Assembly (NCBI RefSeq): GCF_947503415.1
Contig: NZ_CANNDS010000003.1
Coordinates: forward strand, 1-64,000
Direction of reading: 5' to 3'
From: an uncultured Tateyamaria sp.
Lineage (GTDB): Bacteria > Pseudomonadota > Alphaproteobacteria > Rhodobacterales > Rhodobacteraceae
Length of the DNA: 64,000 nt
The notes below the pieces were generated by a model. It saw only the letters and a program-made list of their open reading frames with translations. It did no database searches and had not been told where the DNA came from. Shown piece by piece: positions 1 to 8,269 of this stretch; within the stretch, counting starts at the first letter, position 1, and each line of letters begins with the position of its first letter. The position numbers and the translations under genes were made by a program.

Positions 1-1
1 T

Positions 2-61
2 GTGATCACCATGGATCCGGTCGTGATCAAGGACCGGTTCATGAAGGCCGTCGCCAGCTGA
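2..61 (+). CDS. C-terminal end of an unidentified protein (partial)
   Basis: The window opens inside a reading frame that ends VVIKDRFMKAVAS followed by TGA at 59-61. The TGA overlaps the ATG of the next gene by one base, so the two genes are probably co-transcribed and translationally coupled. Only 19 residues are visible, with no recognisable motif, so I give no function. Confidence 0.5.
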   Translation: MITMDPVVIKDRFMKAVAS

Positions 62-1152
62 TGCGAGGGGGGAGGCGCATTCACTCAAGTGAGGATGCGC
101 GGCGTCTGGCCAAGGCTCGTCTTCCGTGGATGGTGTTCGATTACATCGACGGTGCGGCTGGGACCGAAGCAGGGGCGGCCAGAAACCGGGCTGCCCTTGA
201 TGAGGTTTGTCTTGAGCCGCGCATTTTGACTGACGTCAGTGAGCGCACGCTGGACGTTGGCTTGTTTGACAAGATCGCCAATCGTCCGTTTGGCATCGCG
301 CCCATGGGGATGTGCAACCTGTCTGGGCCGGGCGCTGATTTGATGCTGGCCCGTCTGGCCGCACGCAATGCAGTTCCGGTCGGGGTGTCGACGGTTGCAT
401 CGACCCCATTGGAAAAGATGATCGAAACGGCAGACGGACACGCCTGGTTCCAGCTTTACTTCAGCGGTGACGGAGCGGGATCATTTGCGTTGGCCAAGCG
501 CGCACAAGATGCAGGTTACGAGACGTTGATCGTGACGGTCGATGTACCTGAAGTCGGTCGTAGGCCGCGCGAATTGCGCCACGGGTTCACGATGCCCTTC
601 CGCATCGGTCCACGCCAGTTTCTGGACTTCGCGCTCCATCCTCGGTGGTCGCTCAGCTCATTGGCGGCCGGACGGCCTCAGATGGCAAACTTCGAGATGG
701 AAGGCTTTGAATTCGACCGAACCGAAAGCCGGGCGAAGGCAGACTGGAATACACTCAAGACGCTGCGCGATCTTTGGAAAGGAAAACTGGTCATAAAGGG
801 CGTCACCAACGTCGAAGACGCAGTACGCTTGAAAGCGGAAGGTGCGGATGCCATCCAAGTCTCCAACCATGGCGCGCGGCAGTTGGAAAGCTCACCTGCG
901 CCGATCCACGCGTTGCCAAAGATCCGCACCGCGCTCGGGCCAGAGTTCCCTTTGTTCTACGACAGCGGTCTTCGATCTGGTGAAGACGTGCTGAAAGCTT
1001 TGAACCAAGGTGCAAATTTCGCATTTTTCGGTCGCGTTCTGCAATTTGCGATCACTGCTGGTGGCGAAGAGGGCTTGCAGCGTATGTGGGACATCCTGAC
1101 CGCTGAACTGTCCATTGCAATGGCGCAGACAGGTCTTCGTCGGCTCGAGTAA
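61..1152 (+). CDS. FMN-dependent alpha-hydroxy acid dehydrogenase/oxidase
   Basis: 363 residues, the usual length for the lactate/glycolate/mandelate oxidoreductase family, which oxidises L-2-hydroxy acids to 2-oxo acids with FMN in a TIM barrel. Visible family marks are FDYIDGAAGTE near the N-terminus, APMGM early in the barrel, the catalytic-His motif SNHGARQLE near residue 270, and the phosphate-binding DSGLRSGEDVLKAL followed by FFGR. The ATG at 61 overlaps the previous stop, which supports this start although the ribosome site is weak. The exact substrate cannot be read from sequence. It lies 450 bases before the NMG-type operon on the same strand, so a link to that pathway is possible but unproven. 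Confidence 0.85.
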   Translation: MRGGRRIHSSEDARRLAKARLPWMVFDYIDGAAGTEAGAARNRAALDEVCLEPRILTDVSERTLDVGLFDKIANRPFGIAPMGMCNLSGPGADLMLARLAARNAVPVGVSTVASTPLEKMIETADGHAWFQLYFSGDGAGSFALAKRAQDAGYETLIVTVDVPEVGRRPRELRHGFTMPFRIGPRQFLDFALHPRWSLSSLAAGRPQMANFEMEGFEFDRTESRAKADWNTLKTLRDLWKGKLVIKGVTNVEDAVRLKAEGADAIQVSNHGARQLESSPAPIHALPKIRTALGPEFPLFYDSGLRSGEDVLKALNQGANFAFFGRVLQFAITAGGEEGLQRMWDILTAELSIAMAQTGLRRLE

Positions 1153-1603
1153 CAGCGCTGGCTCAGCTTGTGGGGCGCCATGAATACCCACTATATGCAG
1201 ATATGCGAGAGCGCATCGATTTCGGGGTTTCGTTCAAGTCGAAGACCCGAGGTTCTGCCATGACGCGCCGCGCAACAACCCACGTCGATTTGCCTGTGCT
1301 GACAGTACCTAGACGAGAATGTCCTTGTTTTATCATATTGAGTTAAATGTGTTTTCTGTTGAGTGTAGCATTTTTTTGCGCGTCGATGCCTGAACCCGTC
1401 AAAAGCCGAAAATGCGGGACAGATATGAATTCAAATACTGCCAGCATCTGGTGAAATACGCCGGACCTGTCGTCGCCACAAACGAGACTTCAGAGATGGC
1501 ACCAGCACGCCATCTTGCCTGTTGAGAAAAATAGTTTCCTAGTGGTTGAGTTTCGCTTGTGGGATGGTAGCGTCGTCTGCGTGCCTGAGTCGGGAGCAAT
1601 ACG
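1153..1603 (+). other. 451-bp intergenic region, probable promoter of the amidotransferase operon
   Basis: No convincing gene is seen. A strikingly AT-rich patch at about 1319-1380 stands out against the GC-rich neighbours and is a plausible promoter or regulator-binding region for the downstream operon. A short reverse-strand open frame overlapping the start of the next gene looks like a shadow. I recognise no riboswitch or repeat. Confidence 0.4.
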
Positions 1604-2527
1604 ATGTGCGGAATTGTCGGCCTTTTTCTTAAGGACAGATCACTTGAGCCAAAGCTGGGTGAAATGCTCACGGCGATGCTGATCACCATGACAGACCGTG
1701 GGCCCGATAGCGCGGGTATCGCGATTTATGGTGGAGAAACAGTGGGTCGGACGAAAATGACTGTTCAGTCTGACTCGCCTCAAACAGCTTTCTCTGGACT
1801 CGAGGTCGTTCTGAGCAAAGCCGCCGGTGACCCTGTTTCGATTGATGTCAAAAGCACGCACGCCATTCTCGACATTCCTGCCGGTTCGACTGCCAAAATT
1901 CGTGAGGCACTGGATAATCTGGGCATTCGGGTGATGAGCCGGGGAGACAGCCTTGAGATCTACAAGGAAGTTGGCTTGCCCAAAGATGTGGCGGCCCGGT
2001 TTGATCTTGTGGACATGTCGGGCACACATGGGATCGGGCACACTCGCATGGCCACCGAATCCGCGGTCACAACCATGGGCGCGCATCCATTCAATACCGG
2101 GGACGACCAGTGCCTTGTGCATAATGGATCATTGTCCAATCACAACTCCCTGCGTCGCAAGCTGCGCCGCGAAGGCATTCACATCGAAACCGAGAACGAC
2201 ACCGAAGTGGGCGCGGCCTATCTGACATGGCAGATGCAGAACGGGGCGACCTTGGGTGAGGCGCTGACCAGCAGCCTTGATGATCTGGACGGCTTTTTCA
2301 CGTTTGTCGTCGGCACCAAGGATGGATTTGGCGTCGTGCGCGACCCGATTGCGTGCAAGCCTGCAGTGATGGCTGAAACCGATCAATATGTGGCGTTCGG
2401 CTCTGAATACCGCGCCTTGGTTGATTTGCCCGGGATCGAGACTGCTCGGGTCTGGGAGCCCGAACCCGCGACCGTCTACTTCTGGAGCCACAACAACACG
2501 CCTTCAGCCACGGGGAAAGCGGCCTGA
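1604..2527 (+). CDS. mgsA: class II glutamine amidotransferase domain protein, N-methylglutamate synthase subunit A / GlxB-like
   Basis: 307 residues beginning MCGIVGLF. After Met removal Cys2 is the N-terminal nucleophile of class II (Ntn) amidotransferases, which fixes the start at this ATG. Further marks are TDRGPDSAGI near residue 30, GHTRMATES near residue 145 and HNGSLSNH near residue 170. It corresponds to the amidotransferase part of glutamate synthase split off as a separate subunit. It is the first of four tightly packed genes, with a TGATG overlap into the next. In methylated-amine-using roseobacters this set makes N-methylglutamate (mgsABC with gmaS); the homologous glxBCD-glnT set of rhizobia looks nearly the same, so the symbol rests on family plus the methylotrophic context of the window. 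Confidence 0.8.
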   Translation: MCGIVGLFLKDRSLEPKLGEMLTAMLITMTDRGPDSAGIAIYGGETVGRTKMTVQSDSPQTAFSGLEVVLSKAAGDPVSIDVKSTHAILDIPAGSTAKIREALDNLGIRVMSRGDSLEIYKEVGLPKDVAARFDLVDMSGTHGIGHTRMATESAVTTMGAHPFNTGDDQCLVHNGSLSNHNSLRRKLRREGIHIETENDTEVGAAYLTWQMQNGATLGEALTSSLDDLDGFFTFVVGTKDGFGVVRDPIACKPAVMAETDQYVAFGSEYRALVDLPGIETARVWEPEPATVYFWSHNNTPSATGKAA

Positions 2528-3210
2528 TGCAAACAATCGACCTGTCCGAGACCGGCTTGCGCGCCATGAACAAGATGCTGCATGAGCAATCCGGGACCAC
2601 AAACCAAACGGCATGGGAAATTGTAAACCCCAAAGGCGCGCATGCGATTGCGTGTGGGTTGGATGCCCCGATTGAAGTGACCGTCAAAGGGTCAACCGGA
2701 TATTATTGCGCGGGCATGAACCAACAGGCGACGGTGAATATTCATGGTTCGGCTGGTCCTGGTACCGGCGAGAACATCATGTCCGGAAAGATCGTCATCG
2801 AAGGTGACGCAAGCCAATATCTGGGTGCGACAGGCCATGGCGGGATGATCGTCGTGAAGGGCAACGCCTCGTCGCGCTGTGGCATTTCGATGAAGGGCGT
2901 AAACATCGTCGTTCAGGGCAATATCGGGCACATGTCCGCTTTCATGGGTCAGTCGGGCAACCTTGTGGTCTGCGGAGACGCTGGAGACGCACTTGGCGAC
3001 AGCTGCTACGAAGCCCGCTTTTTCGTGCGCGGAACCGTGAAAAGCCTTGGTGCTGACTGCGAGAAGAAAGAGATGCGCGAGGAACATCTGACTTTGTTGC
3101 AAGGTCTGCTGGATGAGGCGGGTATTGATGCGGACCCCTCCGAATTCACCCGGTACGGTTCCGCCCGCACCCTATACAATTTCGATGTCGACAACGCTGG
3201 CGCGTATTGA
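2527..3210 (+). CDS. mgsB: GXGXG-motif protein, N-methylglutamate synthase subunit B / GlxC-like
   Basis: 227 residues that match the C-terminal GXGXG beta-helix domain of glutamate synthase as a free-standing subunit. Regular glycine-rich turns are visible, for example GSAGPGTGENIMSG, GATGHGGMIVVKGNAS and GNIGHMSAFMGQSG, spaced as in a right-handed beta-helix. The ATG overlaps the TGA of the preceding gene by one base, and the next gene starts 13 bases after its stop, so the three synthase subunits form one transcription and translation unit. No catalytic residues are expected here; the family role is structural, in the domain that completes glutamate synthase. An alternative name is glxC. 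Confidence 0.8.
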   Translation: MQTIDLSETGLRAMNKMLHEQSGTTNQTAWEIVNPKGAHAIACGLDAPIEVTVKGSTGYYCAGMNQQATVNIHGSAGPGTGENIMSGKIVIEGDASQYLGATGHGGMIVVKGNASSRCGISMKGVNIVVQGNIGHMSAFMGQSGNLVVCGDAGDALGDSCYEARFFVRGTVKSLGADCEKKEMREEHLTLLQGLLDEAGIDADPSEFTRYGSARTLYNFDVDNAGAY

Positions 3211-3223
3211 GGACACCCACAGG

Positions 3224-4570
3224 ATGAACAAACGTGATCAAACGGGTATTCCCCACACAACACCGCGTCAGTCGGCGACATTCACACAGGACGTTAACAG
3301 TGACATCCGCCGAGCTGCCGCGACAGGCATCTACGACATTCGGGGCGGCGGTGCCAAACGCAAGGTCCCGTCATTCGATGACCTTCTCTTCATGGGTGCG
3401 TCGATCTCTCGCTATCCTCTCGAAGGCTACCGGGAGAAATGCGAAACATCCGTGACCATTGGCGGCTTGAACGCGGAAAATCCGGTCGAGCTTGATATTC
3501 CAATCACCATCGCGGGCATGTCCTTTGGCGCGTTGTCCGGACCGGCAAAAGAGGCGTTGGGACGCGGCGCGTCAGCCGCTGGGACGTCCACCACAACAGG
3601 TGATGGCGGAATGACCCCCGAAGAGCGTGGCCATTCGGACAAGCTTGTCTACCAATACCTGCCCTCGCGCTATGGCATGAACCCCGATGATCTGCGCAAA
3701 GCTGATGCCATTGAAATCGTCGTGGGGCAGGGCGCCAAACCGGGCGGTGGTGGGATGCTGTTGGGGCAAAAAATCTCGGACCGCGTGGCCGAAATGCGCA
3801 ACTTGCCCAAGGGGATCGATCAGCGTTCCGCCTGTCGTCATCCCGATTGGACCGGGCCGGACGACCTTGAAATCAAGATACTCGAGCTTCGGGAAATCAC
3901 CGGTTGGAAAGTGCCGATCTATGTTAAGGTCGCCGGCGCCCGCCCGTATTATGACACCACTCTCGCCATCAAAGCGGGTGCAGATGCGGTTGTTCTGGAC
4001 GGGATGCAGGGGGGCACAGCCGCGACGCAGAATGTTTTTATCGAACATGTGGGATTGCCAACACTGGCCATCGTCCGCCCCGCGGTTCAGGCGCTGCAAG
4101 ACCTCGGCATGCATCGCAAAGTCCAACTGATCCTGTCAGGCGGCATCCGGTCAGGTGCAGATGTGGCGAAGGCGATGGCTTTGGGCGCCGATGCCGTGGC
4201 CATCGGAACGGCCGCGCTGATCGCACTTGGGGACAATGACCCGAAATGGGAGGCCGAATACAACGCGCTTGGGACCACCGCCGGGGCCTATGATGACTGG
4301 CACGAGGGTCAGGACCCTGCGGGCATTACCACGCAAGACCCCGATCTGATGGCGCGGCTTGATCCGATTGAAGGGGGGCGCCGTTTGCGCAACTACCTGA
4401 AAGTCATGACGCTCGAGGCGCAGACAATCGCGCGGGCGTGCGGGAAAAACCACCTGCATAATCTGGAGCCCGAGGATCTGGTTGCACTGACAATGGAGGC
4501 CGCAGCCATGGCGCAGATCCCCTTGGCAGGCACGAATTGGTACCCTGGCAAACCGGGCACTGCATATTGA
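3224..4570 (+). CDS. mgsC: FMN-binding glutamate synthase family protein, N-methylglutamate synthase subunit C / GlxD-like
   Basis: 448 residues with the FMN and Fe-S catalytic domain of glutamate synthase. MSFGALSGPAKEALGRGA, GDGGMTPEER and GQGAKPGGGGMLLG are classic GltB-core motifs; VKVAGARPYYDTTLAIKAGAD and ILSGGIRSGADVAKAMALGA complete the barrel and phosphate-binding elements. The reading frame is open further upstream, but MNKRDQTG at 3224 is chosen because it follows the previous stop closely with GAGGACA in front and gives the normal family length. In the NMG pathway this subunit carries out the transfer that yields N-methylglutamate from methylamine-derived nitrogen and 2-oxoglutarate. 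The overall reaction cannot be distinguished from the GlxD role by sequence alone. Confidence 0.82.
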   Translation: MNKRDQTGIPHTTPRQSATFTQDVNSDIRRAAATGIYDIRGGGAKRKVPSFDDLLFMGASISRYPLEGYREKCETSVTIGGLNAENPVELDIPITIAGMSFGALSGPAKEALGRGASAAGTSTTTGDGGMTPEERGHSDKLVYQYLPSRYGMNPDDLRKADAIEIVVGQGAKPGGGGMLLGQKISDRVAEMRNLPKGIDQRSACRHPDWTGPDDLEIKILELREITGWKVPIYVKVAGARPYYDTTLAIKAGADAVVLDGMQGGTAATQNVFIEHVGLPTLAIVRPAVQALQDLGMHRKVQLILSGGIRSGADVAKAMALGADAVAIGTAALIALGDNDPKWEAEYNALGTTAGAYDDWHEGQDPAGITTQDPDLMARLDPIEGGRRLRNYLKVMTLEAQTIARACGKNHLHNLEPEDLVALTMEAAAMAQIPLAGTNWYPGKPGTAY

Positions 4571-4584
4571 GCAAAATGAGGGAG

Positions 4585-4600
4585 CGCCTGACTTCAGGCG
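4585..4600 (+). other. small stem-loop between synthase subunit C and the ligase gene
   Basis: CGCCTG and CAGGCG form a perfect 6-bp stem around an ACTT loop, and flanking G and C runs could extend it. There is no T-run, so it looks more like an mRNA processing or stability element within the operon than an intrinsic terminator. Confidence 0.4.
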
Positions 4601-4636
4601 GCCCCCTATTCGCTAGACGGAAGGGAAGGCACATTT

Positions 4637-5965
4637 ATGGCTACAGATCTCGCTAAGTTCGCCGAAGAAAACGGCGTGAAATACTTCATGATCTCGTTCA
4701 CCGACCTCTTTGGTGGACAGCGTGCCAAGCTGGTTCCGACACGCGCGATTGCCGAGATGCAACGCGACGGCGCTGGATTTGCAGGGTTCGCCACTTGGCT
4801 TGATCTGACACCAGCCCATCCGGACATGCTGGCCGTTCCCGACCCGGAGGCTGTGATTATCCTGCCTTGGAACAAGGAAATTGCGTGGGTGCCCGCCAAT
4901 TGTGTGATGGAGGACGAACCGGTTGCGCAGGCTCCGCGCAACGTCTTGCGCCGATTGATAAAAGAGGCCGCCGCCGAAGGGCTCCACGTCAAGACAGGGA
5001 TTGAAGCCGAGTTTTTCCTGCTGACCCCTGCAGGGGATCAAGTTTCCGACCCATACGACATAGCCGCAAAGCCATGCTATGATCAGCAGGCGTTCATGCG
5101 CCGTCTCGATGTTATCCGCGAGATCTCGGATCACATGCTGGAACTGGGCTGGAACCCCTACCAGAACGACCACGAGGACGCGAACGGCCAGTGGGAGATG
5201 AACTGGGAATTCGACGACGCCCTCAACACCGCCGACAAGCATTCGTTCTTCAAGTTCATGGCCAAATGCGTCGCTGAAAAGCACGGATATCGCGCCACGT
5301 TCATGCCAAAACCCATCGAAGGGCTCACCGGAAATGGCTGTCACGCGCACATCTCTGTGTGGGACGCGCCCGGTGCCGCGGCGAAAACCAACGTGTTCGC
5401 CGGTGAGGGCGAAGGCGAGACCGGAGAGTTGGGTCTGTCCAAACGGGGCAAGCATTTCCTTGGCGGGATCATGAAGCATGCCAGCGCACTTGCCGCGATC
5501 ACCAATCCAACGGTGAACAGCTACAAGCGCATTAATGCTCCACGGACGATGTCCGGCGCAACATGGGCGCCGAACACGGTGACCTGGACCGGCAACAACC
5601 GGACCCACATGGTCCGCGTGCCGGGCCCCGGCCGGTTCGAACTGCGCCTGCCCGATGGCGCGGCGAACCCGTATCTTCTGCAAGCGGTCATTATCGCTGC
5701 TGGCCTGTCGGGCATTCAATCCGAAGCGGATCCGGGCAAACGGTACGATATCGACATGTATGCCGAAGGTCACAAGGTCCGCGGCGCACCCAAGCTGCCC
5801 TTGAACATGCTGGATGCGTTGCGTGCATATGACAAGGACAAAGGCCTCAAGGAGGCGATGGGCAAGGAGTTTTCTGCCGCCTTCCTCAAGATGAAGCACG
5901 ACGAATGGAACGATTACGTGTCTCACTTCTCCGCGTGGGAAAAGGCCAACACACTGGACATCTGA
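4637..5965 (+). CDS. gmaS: glutamine synthetase-fold ligase: gamma-glutamylmethylamide synthetase or type III glutamine synthetase
   Basis: 442 residues with the glutamine synthetase catalytic fold. Visible are GIEAEFFLL (metal-binding glutamate strand), GNGCHAHISVWD (active-site His region), NPTVNSYKRINAP and RFELRLPDGAANPYLLQA. A good ribosome site (AAGGGAAGG) precedes the ATG. GmaS joins glutamate and methylamine with ATP to make gamma-glutamylmethylamide, the first step of the NMG route. Close relatives named GlnT make glutamine, and the two cannot be separated by eye. The adjacent mgsABC genes and the methylotrophic island downstream favour GmaS, while the missing mgdABCD leaves GlnT open. 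Confidence 0.7.
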   Translation: MATDLAKFAEENGVKYFMISFTDLFGGQRAKLVPTRAIAEMQRDGAGFAGFATWLDLTPAHPDMLAVPDPEAVIILPWNKEIAWVPANCVMEDEPVAQAPRNVLRRLIKEAAAEGLHVKTGIEAEFFLLTPAGDQVSDPYDIAAKPCYDQQAFMRRLDVIREISDHMLELGWNPYQNDHEDANGQWEMNWEFDDALNTADKHSFFKFMAKCVAEKHGYRATFMPKPIEGLTGNGCHAHISVWDAPGAAAKTNVFAGEGEGETGELGLSKRGKHFLGGIMKHASALAAITNPTVNSYKRINAPRTMSGATWAPNTVTWTGNNRTHMVRVPGPGRFELRLPDGAANPYLLQAVIIAAGLSGIQSEADPGKRYDIDMYAEGHKVRGAPKLPLNMLDALRAYDKDKGLKEAMGKEFSAAFLKMKHDEWNDYVSHFSAWEKANTLDI

Positions 5966-6241
5966 CCTATGAAACGTGCCGCGCGGGAGGCTTAGCCAAG
6001 CCAATCCGTTTCCTATCCATGGACGCTGAAATCCATTCGCGTTGAGCATGGCTCGACACATCTTTGGGAGTTGGATCGCTCAGTTGTGATGTCTTTGGCG
6101 GCTTTTTATGTGGTGTTTTGCGCGCAGATTGGATCGTATGCTCTGGCATCGCATGTGCAATAGATATCTAGGCCTAAAGTCTGATATGTTGGCCCTGCGA
6201 AACGGACTACGTTTGAACTCACATTAACGGAGGACATAAAG

Positions 6242-6349
6242 ATGGCGTGGACAAAGCCCAAAGCGCGCGAAGTGAAGTGCGGAATGGAGATTAACATGTA
6301 TGGGCCCGGTGAAGATGATGACCGCGGCGCAGAACGTGATGTGATCTAA
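6242..6349 (+). CDS. pqqA: PQQ precursor peptide PqqA
   Basis: A 35-residue peptide beginning MAWTKPKAREVKCGMEINMY. The motif E-I-N-M-Y gives Glu16 and Tyr20, the two residues that PqqE cross-links and that become the PQQ skeleton; this spacing and position match the family. A strong ribosome site (CGGAGGA) lies 8 bases before the ATG. The stop at 6347-6349 is 14 bases before pqqB. The gene is shorter than common annotation cut-offs and is easily missed. The promoter must lie in 5966-6241, where a weak version of the island's shared motif (GGCCTAAAGTC, 6171-6181) can be seen. Confidence 0.93.
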   Translation: MAWTKPKAREVKCGMEINMYGPGEDDDRGAERDVI

Positions 6350-6363
6350 GCCACTTTCGATAC

Positions 6364-7251
6364 ATGAGATTGATTGTTCTTGGGGCAGCCGCCGGAGGGG
6401 GGCTGCCCCAATGGAATTGCGGCTGCCGAAATTGCGCGGATGCACGTGCCGAGGTGATTCCACGGATGACACAGTCTTCGGTCGCGGTCTCCTTGGATGG
6501 CACCGCGTGGGTGGTGCTGAACGCCTCGCCTGATATTCGGGCACAGGTGGATGCCTGCCCACAAATGCACCCACCGTCATTGCGAGGGTCGCCAATTGCG
6601 TCGGTGGTGCTGACAAATGGAGACATCGACCACATTGCAGGGTTGTTGACCTTGCGAGAGAAGACCCCTTTCGATCTCTATGCGACATCTGCAGGGCTGG
6701 AAATTCTGCGCGGAAACTCGGTGTTTGGAGTTTTGGACCCATCGCTTGTCTCGCAGCGCCAGATTGCACTGGATGCCCCATTCGAGCCGCTTCCGGGGCT
6801 GACCATCACGCCTTTTGCAGTCCCTGGCAAAGTGGCGTTGTTTCTGGAAGGCGACACATTGAACCTCGAGGAAGTAGGTGAGCAGACTGTGGGTCTTTTG
6901 CTGGAAGATGGTACGACGCGCGCGGCCTATGTGCCCGGCTGCGCGGCGATCCCTGACTGGCTGATCGACCGCTTGGGTGGCTTGGACGCACTGCTGTTTG
7001 ACGGCACAGTCTGGAATAACGACGATATGCAACGGACCGGGACCGGAGAGAAGACGGGCGCGCGCATGGGGCACATTCCTTTGAATGGATCGCAGGGCAG
7101 TCTGGAGCGGTTGGCCGAATTGGGCGGGCGTAAGGTATACATCCATATCAACAACACCAATCCGATCCTGCAACCTGACAGCGCCGAGCGGGCGGAGGTT
7201 CTGCGACAGGGCTGGGAGATTGCCTTTGACGGCATGGAGATGTCGCTGTGA
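6364..7251 (+). CDS. pqqB: pyrroloquinoline quinone biosynthesis protein PqqB
   Basis: 295 residues, standard PqqB length, starting MRLIVLGAAAGGGLPQWNCG, a signature N-terminus of this metallo-beta-lactamase-fold family. CRNCADAR holds the cysteines that bind structural zinc, and LTNGDIDHIAGLLTLRE is the PqqB version of the fold's metal-binding region. The protein is cytoplasmic and is known from other bacteria to act as an iron-dependent hydroxylase on the cross-linked Glu-Tyr intermediate. It overlaps pqqC by four bases (GTGA), so translation is coupled. Confidence 0.95.
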   Translation: MRLIVLGAAAGGGLPQWNCGCRNCADARAEVIPRMTQSSVAVSLDGTAWVVLNASPDIRAQVDACPQMHPPSLRGSPIASVVLTNGDIDHIAGLLTLREKTPFDLYATSAGLEILRGNSVFGVLDPSLVSQRQIALDAPFEPLPGLTITPFAVPGKVALFLEGDTLNLEEVGEQTVGLLLEDGTTRAAYVPGCAAIPDWLIDRLGGLDALLFDGTVWNNDDMQRTGTGEKTGARMGHIPLNGSQGSLERLAELGGRKVYIHINNTNPILQPDSAERAEVLRQGWEIAFDGMEMSL

Positions 7252-7994
7252 CCGATCAGGCCGACAACCGGGACCTTTTTGAAGCGCGGCTGCGCGCGGT
7301 CGGCGACGCACAATACCACGACAAACACCCGTTTCACCATTTGCTGCATTCCGGTGGATGTACGCCGGATCAGGTGCGCGCATGGGTGATCAATCGCTAT
7401 TACTATCAAACGCGTATCCCGATGAAGGATGCGGCATTCATGTCCCGTGTATCGGACCCCGCCCTGCGCCGGTCCTGGCGATCGCGGATCGAAGATCACG
7501 ATGGTTCTGCCCCGGGCGAAGGCGGTATTGCCCGCTGGCTGAAGCTGGCCGAAGGTGTCGGGCTCGATCCCGACTATGTCGCGTCGGAGGTTGGGATCTT
7601 GCCTGCCACGCGATTTGCCGTCGATGCCTACGTGCGCTTTGTTCGGGACGAGCCGTTGCTGCCTGCCGTCGCATCGTCGTTGACTGAGTTGTTTGCTCCC
7701 GCCATCCACAAGAACAGAATTGCCGGCCTGTTGCAGCATTATGATTTCGCCAATGCCGAAACGCTCTCATATTTTCGAAACCGTTTGAACGAGGCACCAA
7801 AGGATGTCGCTTTTGGTTTGCAATGGGTCATGGATCACGCCGTTACGAAGGCGGATCAGGATGCCGCTGTGCGCGCGCTGACCTTCAAGACCGAGGTGTT
7901 GTGGGCGCAATTGGACGCACTTTGGTCGGCCTATGTCGAACCCGGTCGCGTGCCTCCAGGCGGTTGGCAACCCGGTGAGGGGGTGGCGTCGTGA
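7248..7994 (+). CDS. pqqC: pyrroloquinoline-quinone synthase PqqC
   Basis: 248 residues from a GTG start that overlaps the pqqB stop. PqqC is a cofactor-free oxidase that performs the last step, ring closure and oxidation to PQQ. Typical features are HPFHHLLHSGGCTPDQVRAW, NRYYYQTRIPMKDAAFMSR and EDHDGSAPGEGGIARWL, all helices of the haem-oxygenase-like TENA/PqqC fold, plus the C-terminal LWAQLDALWSAY. PqqC and PqqD are separate here, not fused as in some methylotrophs. Confidence 0.95.
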   Translation: MTDQADNRDLFEARLRAVGDAQYHDKHPFHHLLHSGGCTPDQVRAWVINRYYYQTRIPMKDAAFMSRVSDPALRRSWRSRIEDHDGSAPGEGGIARWLKLAEGVGLDPDYVASEVGILPATRFAVDAYVRFVRDEPLLPAVASSLTELFAPAIHKNRIAGLLQHYDFANAETLSYFRNRLNEAPKDVAFGLQWVMDHAVTKADQDAAVRALTFKTEVLWAQLDALWSAYVEPGRVPPGGWQPGEGVAS

Positions 7995-8269
7995 CGCAAG
8001 ACGATGTGCCATACTTGCCGCGCGGCGTACGCACACGCTTTGATACTGTGCGCAAGGTGGATGTCTTGTTGGGTCCTGAACGGGTGCTGGTGTTGGACCA
8101 GGTCGGCACAGCGGTGTTGGGTCGGCTGGATGGCAAGGCGAATTTGGCGCAGATATCCACTGATCTGGCAGAGGTCTATGACGCTCCGCTTGAGGTGATT
8201 GCGCCAGACGTGATCGCTTTTGTCGAGGACTTGCGAGATCGGGGGATGGTGCATGCTCGTCCGCGTTGA
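7991..8269 (+). CDS. pqqD: PQQ peptide chaperone PqqD
   Basis: 92 residues from a GTG start that overlaps the pqqC stop by four bases. PqqD is the RiPP recognition chaperone that binds PqqA and presents it to PqqE. It starts near YLPRGVRTRFDTVRKVDVLL and continues with LLGPERVLVLDQVGTAVLGRLDG-like text typical of the winged-helix fold of the family. Its 3' end overlaps the start of pqqE by 17 bases. Confidence 0.92.
   Translation: MTQDDVPYLPRGVRTRFDTVRKVDVLLGPERVLVLDQVGTAVLGRLDGKANLAQISTDLAEVYDAPLEVIAPDVIAFVEDLRDRGMVHARPR

Noticed and set aside
4613-6061. 482-codon open frame on the minus strand
   Set aside because: Antisense to the glutamine-synthetase-fold gene, which has unambiguous catalytic motifs and a ribosome site.
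6171-6181. GGCCTAAAGTC before pqqA as another copy of the island motif
   Set aside because: It needs a one-base insertion to align with GACCAAAGTC; kept only as a weak remark.
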